Assembly: GCA_020634135.1 (NCBI GenBank)
Contig: JACKCG010000010.1
Coordinates: forward strand, 51,257-115,256
DNA length: 64,000 bases
Reading direction: 5' to 3'
Origin: Anaerolineaceae bacterium
GTDB taxonomy: Bacteria > Chloroflexota > Anaerolineae > Aggregatilineales > Phototrophicaceae
The position numbers and the translations under genes were made by a program. The notes beneath the pieces were generated by a model, which saw only the letters and a program-made list of their open reading frames with translations, ran no database searches and was not told the DNA's origin. Below, piece after piece: positions 43,836-52,101 of the stretch. Within the stretch, counting starts at the first letter, position 1, and the number at the start of each line of letters is the position of its first letter.

Positions 43836-44690
43836 TCACGATTTCATATCTTCGTATTGTTTAACCCAACCCTGCACGATCTGGGGCAGTCGCTCAACTA
43901 CCTCATAACCAAAGAGAATTTCGTCAACATAACCCATATTCAGGATGTCAATCATCCGGCACAGATAAGATTTACCCATATCCCACCATGTCAGATAAGC
44001 GTCAACAATCAAGAGATGTTCGATGTGAATCTTCTCTCGATTCCGAAGTTCTTCCAATTCAAGCCCGTCGAGTAAAGTCTCATAGACCCCATCGGCAATA
44101 CGACTTCCGAAAGTTGTGGTGTAGTAATATTCTTTGATTTCCCAAATCGCAATCGGGTTGATGCAGCTTGGGAAACACCCATCTACCCTTCGCGCCAGGG
44201 TGCGAAGCGGTTCATGATCTTTGGTTATAGTAGTTAATACATGCGGATCATAATCACAGGGAAGACCAGCAGAATAGGCTTCGATTATCATGTTTACTAT
44301 CCCAGTGAGGTAAGCTATTTTCTTCTTATCCCCTGCTTGTTTATTCATGGGGATAGGTCGGGTTGGCTGATATTGCTCGTATAATTTACGAAAAGTGATC
44401 TCGGCGCGTTCAGCATCCATCAAGCGCGGGGCTACGTAGTCATTGAGTAGCCCCGCGCGATACACAAAGTATTCCAGCAGATTTACAGCAAGCGATGAAA
44501 GGTTGCCATCCTCGCCAACAAGATGTTCGGTGCCTAAACGGGATCTTTCCATTGCCTGTTTTAGGTCATCTATACTATAAATTCGCACCTGCTTACTTTG
44601 CTTGTCGGTATACCCAATAGCTTGTCCAATGGTTCTCACATTGGCCCAGAATTTCTTATCCTGACTGCGATATTTTGGATTTGCCCTCAT
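43836..44690 (-). CDS. Putative type II restriction endonuclease (PD-(D/E)xK type)
   Basis: 284 residues, low GC compared with the surroundings. I do not recognise a named restriction enzyme family by sequence alone. The central stretch RRVDGCFPSC, then PIAIWEIKEYYYT near residue 183, gives an Asp and an ExK arrangement typical of the PD-(D/E)xK nuclease core. The region after it (TTFGSRIADGVYETLLDGLE) is conserved-looking. The gene overlaps the XRE regulator by 35 bases in another frame, so the two are cotranscribed, and a D12-class adenine methyltransferase is divergent. The context makes a restriction enzyme much more likely than a housekeeping protein. The recognition sequence is unknown. 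Confidence 0.72.
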   Translation of the reverse strand: MRANPKYRSQDKKFWANVRTIGQAIGYTDKQSKQVRIYSIDDLKQAMERSRLGTEHLVGEDGNLSSLAVNLLEYFVYRAGLLNDYVAPRLMDAERAEITFRKLYEQYQPTRPIPMNKQAGDKKKIAYLTGIVNMIIEAYSAGLPCDYDPHVLTTITKDHEPLRTLARRVDGCFPSCINPIAIWEIKEYYYTTTFGSRIADGVYETLLDGLELEELRNREKIHIEHLLIVDAYLTWWDMGKSYLCRMIDILNMGYVDEILFGYEVVERLPQIVQGWVKQYEDMKS

Positions 44691-44934
44691 CTTCGATTGC
44701 GAGTGCCTTTTCTAATCGCTCAATAAAGACTACAAATTCAATACCAATCTGCTGGCAGACTTGGCGTAGCTCAATGACATCCAGCCTTCGCTCCCCCGAT
44801 TCATACTTGCTAACGAATGATTGGGGCTTTTCCAGCGAAACAGCTAATTCTTGTTGGCTTAGGCCGGATTCTTTTCGAACTTGCCGGAGCAATATCTGTA
44901 GTGTTTTTTGTTCGTGATTCAAGTTTGGTGGCAT
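44656..44934 (-). CDS. XRE-family HTH regulator (controller of the restriction-modification locus)
   Basis: 92 residues from ATG 44934; a TTG at 44949 is open upstream. One Cro/C1-type domain: LRQVRKESGLSQQELAVSL and PQSFVSKYESGERRLDVIEL, the classic helix-turn-helix with the YESGERR signature. It lies between nuclease and methyltransferase genes, like the controller (C) proteins of restriction-modification systems, which delay nuclease expression until the methyltransferase has acted. Its own promoter overlaps the methyltransferase promoter, and a palindrome lies between them. The 3' end overlaps the nuclease gene. Confidence 0.85.
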   Translation of the reverse strand: MPPNLNHEQKTLQILLRQVRKESGLSQQELAVSLEKPQSFVSKYESGERRLDVIELRQVCQQIGIEFVVFIERLEKALAIEDEGKSKISQSG

Positions 44935-44938
44935 CTTC

Positions 44939-44986
44939 TTGCAATTCAATAAGCAAAATATTACAATGTAGATATAAATATCCCAA
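44939..44986. promoter_or_regulatory. Overlapping divergent promoters and a palindromic operator candidate
   Basis: On the plus strand TTGCAA at 44939-44944 and TACAAT at 44962-44967, with a 17-base spacer, face the methyltransferase. On the minus strand TTGGGA (44986-44981) and TAATAT (44963-44958), also 17 bases apart, face the XRE/nuclease pair. The two -10 boxes overlap, so the promoters compete. GATAT-AA-ATATC at 44971-44982 is a palindrome inside the spacer of the leftward promoter and at the start of the rightward transcript, a good site for the XRE protein. Confidence 0.55.
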
Positions 44987-45004
44987 AACAGGATAATCTA
45001 ATCA

Positions 45005-45895
45005 ATGAATAAGCAACTTCCGCTATTTGAGATCGAACCCTATATGCATCACAACAACATCCAACCTTTTAACGCGCAGCTTTTAAAATGGGTCGGCAAT
45101 AAACAGCGGTTTGCCCACGAAATTATCCAGTATTTTCCTGATAACTTTGGGACATATTACGAGCCATTCTTAGGGTCTGGTGCCATCTTAGGCACACTGG
45201 CACCTAAACAAGGTATTGCGAGTGATGCACTGAAACCATTAATCGAAATCTGGCAGATGTTGAGATCCGACCCTGAAACGGTGAAACACTGGTATACCAC
45301 ACGCTGGCAGACGTATATGGCAGACGACAAAATAGCGGGTTACGAGAAAATCAAGGCGGCCTACAATGAAAATCCGAATGGTGCCGATCTTCTTTTCTTG
45401 TCCCGCTCTTGTTACGGCGGGGTCGTGAGATTTCGTAAAGATGGATACATGAGTACGCCCTGCGGAATCCATAAGCCAATAAACCCGGAGCGATTCGCAA
45501 AACGTGTGGATTTGTGGCACGATCGTATTCAGCATACTGAGTTTATCCACAATGATTTTGAGGCAGTCATGTGTCAAGCTCAAAGTGGAGACTTGATCTA
45601 TTGTGACCCCCCATATACAGACACCCAGGCCATTCTATATGGAGCACAGGCATTTAGCCTGAAGCGATTGTTTTCGGTTATTGCCGATTGTAAGGCACGG
45701 GGTGTTTATGTCGTTCTGAGCATAGACGGAACGAAAAAAAACGGCAAAAAGAATCCCAAACTCGATATTCCTCCTAGGTTATTTGCGCGTGAGGCGGTGG
45801 TTAATTGTGGGCGTTCTATGCTGCGTCGTTTCCAGATGGAAGGCCAGACATTAGAAGATGAGGTTGTGACAGACCGTCTCCTGCTCACATACTGA
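45005..45895 (+). CDS. D12-class N6-adenine DNA methyltransferase
   Basis: 296 residues. LLKWVGNKQRFAHEII and YYEPFLGSGAILG form the SAM-binding motif X/I region. LIYCDPPYTDTQAILYG near residue 200 holds the catalytic DPPY. This order is that of the alpha class (Dam/DpnII/EcoRV-type, Pfam D12), which methylates N6 of adenine. The target sequence cannot be read off. It is divergent from the XRE/nuclease pair and protects the host from that nuclease. Base composition is lower in GC than the neighbouring FAH gene, in keeping with horizontal acquisition of the whole locus. AGGA lies 9 bases before the ATG. Confidence 0.92.
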   Translation: MNKQLPLFEIEPYMHHNNIQPFNAQLLKWVGNKQRFAHEIIQYFPDNFGTYYEPFLGSGAILGTLAPKQGIASDALKPLIEIWQMLRSDPETVKHWYTTRWQTYMADDKIAGYEKIKAAYNENPNGADLLFLSRSCYGGVVRFRKDGYMSTPCGIHKPINPERFAKRVDLWHDRIQHTEFIHNDFEAVMCQAQSGDLIYCDPPYTDTQAILYGAQAFSLKRLFSVIADCKARGVYVVLSIDGTKKNGKKNPKLDIPPRLFAREAVVNCGRSMLRRFQMEGQTLEDEVVTDRLLLTY

Positions 45896-45917
45896 AGCCG
45901 TACCAGGTATATCATCC

Positions 45918-45950
45918 GCTGCCCTTCTCTACCTTTTAAAGAAGGGCAGC
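45918..45950. terminator. Bidirectional terminator between convergent genes
   Basis: GCTGCCCTTCT at 45918-45928 pairs perfectly with AGAAGGGCAGC at 45940-45950 around an 11-base loop. It lies between the methyltransferase stop (45895) and the convergent FAH-family stop (45980). Confidence 0.7.
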
Positions 45951-45979
45951 TAGCAATGACAGAGAAGAAATCGTGTTGC

Positions 45980-46804
45980 TTACGCTTTGACCACCTGGCA
46001 CGGGTTAGACAGTTCCCCCAGACCGCTGATGCTCACCGTCACCACATCGCCATCCTTCAGGTACAGCTTGGGTTTGCGCCCCTCGCCCACGCCCGGCGGC
46101 GTCCCCGTCAGAATCAGGTCGCCTGGTTCCAGGGTGAACATGCGCGAGCAGTAAGCAATCAAAGTCGGGATTCTGAAGATCATGTCTTTGGTGAGGCCGT
46201 CCTGCCGCACATCATCACCGACGAGGGTTTTGATCGCCAGGTTATGCGGGTCGGGCACTTCATCCCGCGTGACAATCCAGGGACCCAGCGGGCAGAACGT
46301 ATCCAGGCTCTTGCCGCGTGTCCACTGGCCGTCAGTGCGGAGTTGCAGATCGCGGGCGCTCACGTCGTTGGCAATGGTGTAGCCAAAAACATAGTCGTAA
46401 GCGTCCTCCTCGCTCACATTGCGAGCGCGTTTGCCGATAACCACCGCCAGTTCGCCTTCCCAGTCCACTTCAGTCGTAATCGTCTCGTCCCACGTGATCG
46501 GTTGACCGGGGCCAATAACCGCGCTGGGGAACTTGGCGAAGATCAGCGGCGCCTTGGGGACATCGCTCCCGGTTTCGGCGGCGTGCTCGGCATAGTTGCG
46601 CCCGATACAGATGATCTTGCCGGGACGCAGCGGCCTGACAAGCGTCACATCGGCCAGCGGTAGGCGTTGGCTGCTGCGGGTGGGGGTTACGCCCCGCCGG
46701 ATGACATGATCCATCGGGTCGAGCGTCGCCAGGCGGTAGATCGAGTCGTCTACGATTTCGCCTAATTGAGTCTGGTTACGGTAGAGGTACGTGGCGAATT
46801 TCAT
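45980..46804 (-). CDS. Fumarylacetoacetate hydrolase (FAH) family protein
   Basis: 274 residues from ATG 46804 (MKFATYLYRNQ), which has AAAGGA upstream; the frame is open 20 codons further but without family sequence. Signature motifs are ICIGRNYAEHAAETG, PLIFAKFPSAVIGPG and the metal-binding DWEGELAVVIGKRARNV, then GYTIANDVSARDLQ, KSLDTFCPLGPWIV and LEPGDLILTGTPPGVG. All metal ligands (Glu/Glu/Asp) are visible. Members hydrolyse or decarboxylate acylpyruvates, oxaloacetate or homoprotocatechuate intermediates in the cytosol. Sequence alone does not tell which. It is a single gene with no catabolic partners nearby. Confidence 0.92.
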   Translation of the reverse strand: MKFATYLYRNQTQLGEIVDDSIYRLATLDPMDHVIRRGVTPTRSSQRLPLADVTLVRPLRPGKIICIGRNYAEHAAETGSDVPKAPLIFAKFPSAVIGPGQPITWDETITTEVDWEGELAVVIGKRARNVSEEDAYDYVFGYTIANDVSARDLQLRTDGQWTRGKSLDTFCPLGPWIVTRDEVPDPHNLAIKTLVGDDVRQDGLTKDMIFRIPTLIAYCSRMFTLEPGDLILTGTPPGVGEGRKPKLYLKDGDVVTVSISGLGELSNPCQVVKA

Positions 46805-46926
46805 GCTGTGGAATCCTTTGTTCGCGTTTACCGTTATGATAGCGCAATTCCCACCACTTGGCATCTATCCACAGACCGTTTTAAGCGGAATCAAAAGCCC
46901 CCCGGTTATACACCAGAGGGCGATTT

Positions 46927-46999
<73 letters not shown>

Positions 47000-47057
47000 A
47001 TCGTATGAAAAATTATAGCGCGGCTGACCGGCTTTGGCAAGAGCTAATTTGCCTCCC

Positions 47058-47963
47058 CTATCCCGCCGGCTCCGCTGTGGGATATGCGGCGAAGAATGCC
47101 CAGATTACCTCACTGGCGACAAACCCAGGATAGGTGAACCACTCATGCCCACCCCCGACCACCGCATACAAATCCACACTGCTTCCCCCGGCGCATCCGC
47201 TGTAGCTGGCGCGGCGGATGCTGATATGCGGGCTGATGTCGAGCTGGCCCAGGTCAGGCGTATCCGGGCAGGCGGCGCGGCTTGCCCAAAAATCCAGCAC
47301 ATCCACTGCCGCGAGCGTATTGCCCACCTGGTCGCCATCCAGGTAAAGCGGTTTGCCTTCCCAGGGGATCACCGTATCGGCAGTGCCGTGCATCATCAGC
47401 AGGGGAACCGCCAGTTCCTCCGGGCAAATGGCGGCGACATCACTGGTCAACAGACCGGAAACAGCAGCAACGGCGGCCAGCCTCCCGTTCATCTCGCACG
47501 CCAACCGGAAAACCATACGCGCCCCGTTGGAGAAACCGAGCGCGTAGATACGCTGTGCGTCAATCGGGTACATGGCGGTGATGTCATCCAGCAGCGCGGC
47601 GATAAACCCGGGGTCATCACGCACATCCGGCACATCTTCCCATTCCGGCAGATTCCAGCCGTAATCCCAGTAGCCGCCCGGCCCATTAGGATACAGCACA
47701 ATGAACCGTTCCCGCTGCGCCAGCACATTCAACCCGGTGATAAAGGCCATGGTGACCGCATCGCCACCAGCCGGATGCAGCGCAATGACCAGCGGAAGCG
47801 GATCGCTTTCGGAATCCACACCCTCTGGGAGATAGAGTGTATAGGTGCGCTCCAGGCCACCGTATTCGAGCGTCCCAGGTTGTCCCTGCGCTCCTGCCGG
47901 AACAAAAGCCAGCAGCATGAGCAGCAGCGCGAACAGAGTCAGCAGGTGTTTCAGGCTGTCCAT
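47058..47963 (-). CDS. Secreted esterase of the PHB depolymerase / LpqC family
   Basis: 301 residues. Signal peptide MDSLKHLLTLFALLLMLLAFVPAGAQ. The mature enzyme is an alpha/beta hydrolase: RTYTLYLPEGVD, LPLVIALHPAGGDA with oxyanion residues, YPNGPGGYWDYGWN, and nucleophile Ser in YALGFSNGARMVF. The acid is Asp in MHGTADTVIPW and the base is His in VGGGHEWFTYPG. The triad is complete. Relatives act as extracellular polyhydroxybutyrate depolymerases, feruloyl or acetylxylan esterases; the substrate here is undetermined. Cys pairs (REACE-type LACEMNG, AICPEE) are compatible with disulphides outside the cell. Confidence 0.9.
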   Translation of the reverse strand: MDSLKHLLTLFALLLMLLAFVPAGAQGQPGTLEYGGLERTYTLYLPEGVDSESDPLPLVIALHPAGGDAVTMAFITGLNVLAQRERFIVLYPNGPGGYWDYGWNLPEWEDVPDVRDDPGFIAALLDDITAMYPIDAQRIYALGFSNGARMVFRLACEMNGRLAAVAAVSGLLTSDVAAICPEELAVPLLMMHGTADTVIPWEGKPLYLDGDQVGNTLAAVDVLDFWASRAACPDTPDLGQLDISPHISIRRASYSGCAGGSSVDLYAVVGGGHEWFTYPGFVASEVIWAFFAAYPTAEPAG

Positions 47964-48031
47964 AGGGGTGTTCCTGATGATGAACCGATTCTGCTGTTAT
48001 TACCCTGGCGATAGTATGGAGGTTCAGCGCG

Positions 48032-48790
48032 TCACTCGCGCAGAGCGCAGTCCGGCCCGAATGACAGGACGGTGGTTTCACCAAATGTGAAGGTGTAACC
48101 GTCGGCATTGTATTCAATTACGGCGACACCATCCTGCGGCACGCCCTGGGTCACGGCTACCGCCCACAACTGGTACAGCCCACACGCTGGCTGCGGCGCG
48201 ACGGTGACATCCGGCGACTCGGTTGGCGGCTGTGTATACCGGATCATGCCTTCATTACCGTAGGTATAGGTTACGGTTTCGCCATCAATGACCTCGGTGG
48301 CTTCACGTTCCTCGCCGGGGTGGTAGATCTCAACCGTCACCAGTTCATACTGAGGCGCGGCTTCTTCGCTGCCGGGCGTGGCGGCGGGGACAAGTTCATG
48401 CAGGAAAAGATACTCAATGTGCGGGGCGGGCGTGTAAGGTGCGTTCAGGTCCATCGTGCCATCGGAACGCACGTAGTAGGCACTGAAGGAGATCAGTTCG
48501 ACAGGCTCACGGATCCCGGCGAAGTCAGCGACCTCCGGCAGCGCGAACAGCGGATCAAAGCGGCCTGGGTTGCCGGAGAGCGGGCGGCTGAGCGGCCCTT
48601 GCAGGGTATGGCCGGTGTTGAGACCGGAAATATTCCCCAGGCTGCCAAAAGCTACAAAAATAAAATAGGCGATACCCAGCAGCGGCACAACACCGCCCAC
48701 CAGAATCACGATAATCAGAAAGAGGGGATTGCGGCGCTGGGGCTGGTCGGGGTTGGGCGCTGGCGTGCCGTCCGGTTGATGAGCGGTCAT
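48032..48790 (-). CDS. Membrane-anchored hypothetical protein
   Basis: 252 residues. A Pro/Asn-rich cytosolic N-terminus of about 20 residues (APNPDQPQRRN) is followed by one strong membrane helix (PLFLIIVILVGGVVPLLGIAYFIFVAFG) and an extracytoplasmic domain of about 200 residues with strand-rich, acidic sequence. I do not recognise the domain. AGGAG is well placed before the ATG. It precedes the esterase on the same strand by about 70 bases and could be cotranscribed. Confidence 0.65.
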   Translation of the reverse strand: MTAHQPDGTPAPNPDQPQRRNPLFLIIVILVGGVVPLLGIAYFIFVAFGSLGNISGLNTGHTLQGPLSRPLSGNPGRFDPLFALPEVADFAGIREPVELISFSAYYVRSDGTMDLNAPYTPAPHIEYLFLHELVPAATPGSEEAAPQYELVTVEIYHPGEEREATEVIDGETVTYTYGNEGMIRYTQPPTESPDVTVAPQPACGLYQLWAVAVTQGVPQDGVAVIEYNADGYTFTFGETTVLSFGPDCALRE

Positions 48791-49140
48791 ACGTGTTTCT
48801 CCTGTGATTCATACGGTTGGGAATGCCGCCGAGTCTAGCATAATTCCGCCGGAACGGGTACGACGAATGGGACGGGGTTGGTTCGGGAGGCGGGGCGGTT
48901 AGTGGGCGATACCGGCGCATGAATAACGACTAGGGCCAACGCCGCCTTTCCAGTTCTCAACTGCCATTCCTGATCGAAATCAGTCTTCGCCTCAATTTGT
49001 GATCGATTAAATTTGTATTTATTACATGAATTGCGATAATCTCATAGGGAAGGTTTTGAAAATCAGAGAATATGCAGCAGTGCAGATCAACCAGATACCG
49101 CTCTCTGCAAATCAGACTTTCGGAAAGGCGTAGGGAATTC
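48791..49140. other. Intergenic region between divergent genes
   Basis: About 350 bases between the membrane protein (minus strand) and the MarR gene (plus strand). It is AT-rich around 48990-49060, where the MarR promoter would lie, but I cannot call boxes with confidence. No RNA gene or repeat is visible. Confidence 0.35.
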
Positions 49141-49617
49141 GTGGAATCGGACATTGAGCAAGATGTCAACCTGCTGTGGACGCTGCTGTTTACCATTGTG
49201 CTGGATGGCGAAAAACGCATGGCGGCTTTGCTGGCGACTTATTCCCTGACTCCACCGCAGTTCTATGTCCTCAAGACGCTGGTCGAGCGCGGTGGAAGCT
49301 GCCCGATTGGGGAAATCGCCCATGAACATCACTTAACCAGCGCCACCATGACCGGGCTGGTCAAACGTCTGGAGAATATGACGCCGCCGCTCGTCACCCG
49401 TGAACCGAGCGCGTTGGATCGCCGTTCTGTCAATGTTGTGCTGTCACCCGCCGGTCAGGAACGGTTTCTGGCCGTGCAGATGGATCTGATGTCGCAGCTT
49501 CGTCAGGTCTTACAGCTTCTGACTTCCAGCGAACGGCAGGATCTGATTCACTACCTGGCGCGTTACGCGATAATGATTAGCGAACAGTTCGCAATCACCC
49601 CGGCGAACAGCGATTAA
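49141..49617 (+). CDS. MarR-family transcriptional regulator
   Basis: 158 residues from GTG 49141, chosen for AGGG 5 bases upstream; ATG 49072 adds 23 residues that do not look like the family. The winged-helix is typical: TPPQFYVLKTLVERGG, IGEIAHEHHLTSATMTGLVK as helix-turn-helix, then the wing PPLVTREPSALDRRSVNVVL with the DRR signature, and C-terminal dimerisation helices. MarR proteins are usually repressors that release DNA on binding a small molecule. The next gene, a cNMP/PH membrane protein 55 bases downstream, may be cotranscribed. Confidence 0.9.
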   Translation: MESDIEQDVNLLWTLLFTIVLDGEKRMAALLATYSLTPPQFYVLKTLVERGGSCPIGEIAHEHHLTSATMTGLVKRLENMTPPLVTREPSALDRRSVNVVLSPAGQERFLAVQMDLMSQLRQVLQLLTSSERQDLIHYLARYAIMISEQFAITPANSD

Positions 49618-49672
49618 GGTGCGGCGGGGTAGGGTATAATGGTGGAAATTGTTGAGTTGAAACGATTGTCCA

Positions 49673-51403
49673 ATGGCTGACCGTTTTATCCAATCACACG
49701 TTCAGAAGCTGCCGATCTTCCAGAAGCTGCCACCGGACCAGCTTGACCAGGTGGTAGGGCAGTTTGCCGTGCTGCGCTATGAGAAAGGTGAGTTCATCTT
49801 TCGCCAGGGGCAGCGCATCCCCGGTATGATGCTGCTGATTTCCGGCCAAGGACTCCTCTCACAGGCGGGGCCAGATGGCCGGGAACAGGTCGTTGGTCAG
49901 GTTTCCGCCAACGAATACCTGAACGAGTCGGCTTTGTTCATCGAAACCACCGCCACCCTGTCGCTGCGGGTCCCGGAAACGACAATTGTGCTGTTCATGG
50001 CGCGGGATAAGATGCTGCGCTTGATCGCTGAGTATCCCGAAATCAAGGGAAATCTCGTTGTGCAGGGCAGCCGCTTGCCGGCAATGCCCGACCGGAAGTT
50101 CGGCGGCCAGCGTGAAAACGAGCAGGTCGTGACCGTGCTGCGCCGCCACAAGTGGGCGTTTATCCGCCGGTTGTGGCTGGCACTCATCCCCGCCGCGCTG
50201 CTGCTGTTCCTGGGGGCCGCATTCAGCCAGGCTGCCGCGCTCTCGGTGGCTTTTGCCGGACTGGGCGTCGTGGTAGGCGGGCTGCTCATGGTGTACTTTT
50301 ACCTGGAATGGCACAATGACAGCGTGGTAATCAGTGACCAGCGGGTGGTACATATCGAGCGCGGTATTCTCACCTTCCGCACGACACGCAGCGAAATTCC
50401 GCTGAGCAGCATCCTGGAAATCAAAGCGGACATTCCTTCTGGCGACCCGTTCGCCCGCCTGCTGAATTACGGCACAGTGACGATCAAAACATCCGGGCAG
50501 GGCGGCAACGTGAAATTCGACCTGATGCCCGCGCCGCAGACTGTCCAGAATGTGATTTTTACCAACCAGGCACGATTCCGGGAGAACATGGCATCACAAA
50601 CACGCAATGCCATTCGCGGCCAGGTGGATGACCGCGTCCTGCATCGCGGCGAAAACGACCAGAAGGACGCTGCGGGCAAGAAAGTGCGGACATCTGGTAG
50701 TATTTCCCCGCTGCAAATGAAGTTTACCAACGAAAAAGGGGAAACCGTCTACCGCAAACATTACCTCGTGTGGTTCGGCCATGTGCTGCTGCCGCTGCTG
50801 GTCATCCTGGCCGGGGCGGTGATCCTGGTTTTTGATATGTTCAGCCAGTTAATGCCGAATGGCCTGGGACTGCTGTCATACCTGTTGGGATTTGGCGTTG
50901 TGGCAGCGGGCATCGGCGGATTCTATATGGCCGATTGGGATTGGCGCAACGACCTGTATATCGTTGGAGACCGGACGGTGACTCTCATCCACCGGCGTCC
51001 TTTGTTCTTGCAGAACGTAAACGACCAGTTCCTCCTGGCGCAGGTAGATAACATCTCGTCGGATGTCAGCGGCGCGTTTTCAACACTCTTCCGTATCGGC
51101 AATGTTCAACTCAAGCTGGTCGGTTCGAGCGAAGAATCCAAAGTGTTCCGCAACGTATATCGCCCCGGCCAGGTGCAGGCCGAAATCGTCAAGCGGCAGG
51201 AACGCGCCCGCCAGCTCCAGCAGGAAGAAGATGCCAAGCGCCGTCAGCAGGAAATCCTCGATTACCTCTCGGTATATCATGAACGTATTTCAGGGGAAAC
51301 GCCGCCCGATACGATGTCGGAAGCCCAGCCGCCACCGCGCCCCCCTCAGCCCAACCGGGATGCTTCACGACCTCCTGGTGTACCGCGTGTCCGGCGGGAT
51401 TGA
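49673..51403 (+). CDS. Cyclic-nucleotide-binding-like domain fused to two membrane bPH2 domains
   Basis: 576 residues. Residues 1-130 or so are a cNMP-binding fold (PIFQKLPPDQLDQVVGQFAV, YEKGEFIFRQGQRIPGMMLL, LRVPETTIVLFMARD). The canonical phosphate-binding RxAx loop is not obvious, so cyclic nucleotide binding is uncertain. Two repeats of a membrane-helix pair plus a bacterial PH (bPH2, YdbS-like) domain follow: helices at about 170-220, then VVISDQRVVHIERGILTFRT and SSILEIKADIPS. Helices at about 365-420 are followed by YIVGDRTVTLIHRRPLFLQ and VDNISSDVSGAF. The C-terminus is a coiled coil and a Pro-rich tail. A cytosolic sensor controlling a membrane PH assembly is a reasonable inference; no partner is known. 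Confidence 0.82.
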   Translation: MADRFIQSHVQKLPIFQKLPPDQLDQVVGQFAVLRYEKGEFIFRQGQRIPGMMLLISGQGLLSQAGPDGREQVVGQVSANEYLNESALFIETTATLSLRVPETTIVLFMARDKMLRLIAEYPEIKGNLVVQGSRLPAMPDRKFGGQRENEQVVTVLRRHKWAFIRRLWLALIPAALLLFLGAAFSQAAALSVAFAGLGVVVGGLLMVYFYLEWHNDSVVISDQRVVHIERGILTFRTTRSEIPLSSILEIKADIPSGDPFARLLNYGTVTIKTSGQGGNVKFDLMPAPQTVQNVIFTNQARFRENMASQTRNAIRGQVDDRVLHRGENDQKDAAGKKVRTSGSISPLQMKFTNEKGETVYRKHYLVWFGHVLLPLLVILAGAVILVFDMFSQLMPNGLGLLSYLLGFGVVAAGIGGFYMADWDWRNDLYIVGDRTVTLIHRRPLFLQNVNDQFLLAQVDNISSDVSGAFSTLFRIGNVQLKLVGSSEESKVFRNVYRPGQVQAEIVKRQERARQLQQEEDAKRRQQEILDYLSVYHERISGETPPDTMSEAQPPPRPPQPNRDASRPPGVPRVRRD

Positions 51404-51456
51404 TGTCCCGCTGAAGACCTTTACCCTACCTACAGCAATTCATAAGAAAGGTCAGT

Positions 51457-52101
51457 ATGCCACAGCACGTTCAGACCATCACTGTTGATTCTGGTTTCGG
51501 AGTCACAACGCACAATCTGTTTTTATATCACGATGAACCCCGCACGAACCGGCTGCTGGTGCTGCTGCCGGGGCGCGGTTATACCACCGAGCATCCACTG
51601 CTGTATTACCTGCGGAAATTGGGATTCGAGCGCGGCTATGATGTCCTGAGTGTTGAATACGGATTTCAGGTGAACAATACCGACCTCATGCCAGAGAATA
51701 TCGCCTACTTACAGCAGGACGTGGCCGATGCGGTTGCCCCGGTCTTTGAGCGCGGCTATGAGCATATCTGCATCACCGGCAAGTCCCTCGGCACGCCGCT
51801 GGCCGCCGAACTCGCCCGCAAGAACGCCACCGATGGAGTCTCGCTCATCCAGCTCACCCCGATTGGCGGCGCGATGCACGGCCTGGGGGATATTCGCACC
51901 CTCGCGGTGATCGGCACGGCGGATTCACTGTATTCCCCAGAGATAGTTGAGGCCTTCCGCGAGTCGCCAACCGTGCGCTGGCGCGTCTTTGAAGGGCTGA
52001 ACCATTCATTGGAATATGAAGGGGACTGGGAAAAATCGCTGGATTCCCTGCGCGAAATCATGACGATCTGCGCTGAATTTCTGGCCGCCTGCCATGAGTG
52101 A
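51457..52101 (+). CDS. Small alpha/beta-hydrolase
   Basis: 214 residues. Compact alpha/beta-hydrolase: LLVLLPGRGYTTEHPLLYY with oxyanion turn, YDVLSVEYGFQ, nucleophile Ser in ICITGKSLGTPLAAELA, Asp in VIGTADSLYSPE and His in EGLNHSLEYEGD. The triad is complete. There is no signal peptide, so it is cytosolic. The GKSLGT elbow resembles the dienelactone hydrolase/KANL3-Tex30-like group. AAAGG precedes the ATG. Its stop overlaps the start of the methyltransferase gene by 8 bases, so the two are translated together; the shared pathway is not evident. Confidence 0.85.
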   Translation: MPQHVQTITVDSGFGVTTHNLFLYHDEPRTNRLLVLLPGRGYTTEHPLLYYLRKLGFERGYDVLSVEYGFQVNNTDLMPENIAYLQQDVADAVAPVFERGYEHICITGKSLGTPLAAELARKNATDGVSLIQLTPIGGAMHGLGDIRTLAVIGTADSLYSPEIVEAFRESPTVRWRVFEGLNHSLEYEGDWEKSLDSLREIMTICAEFLAACHE

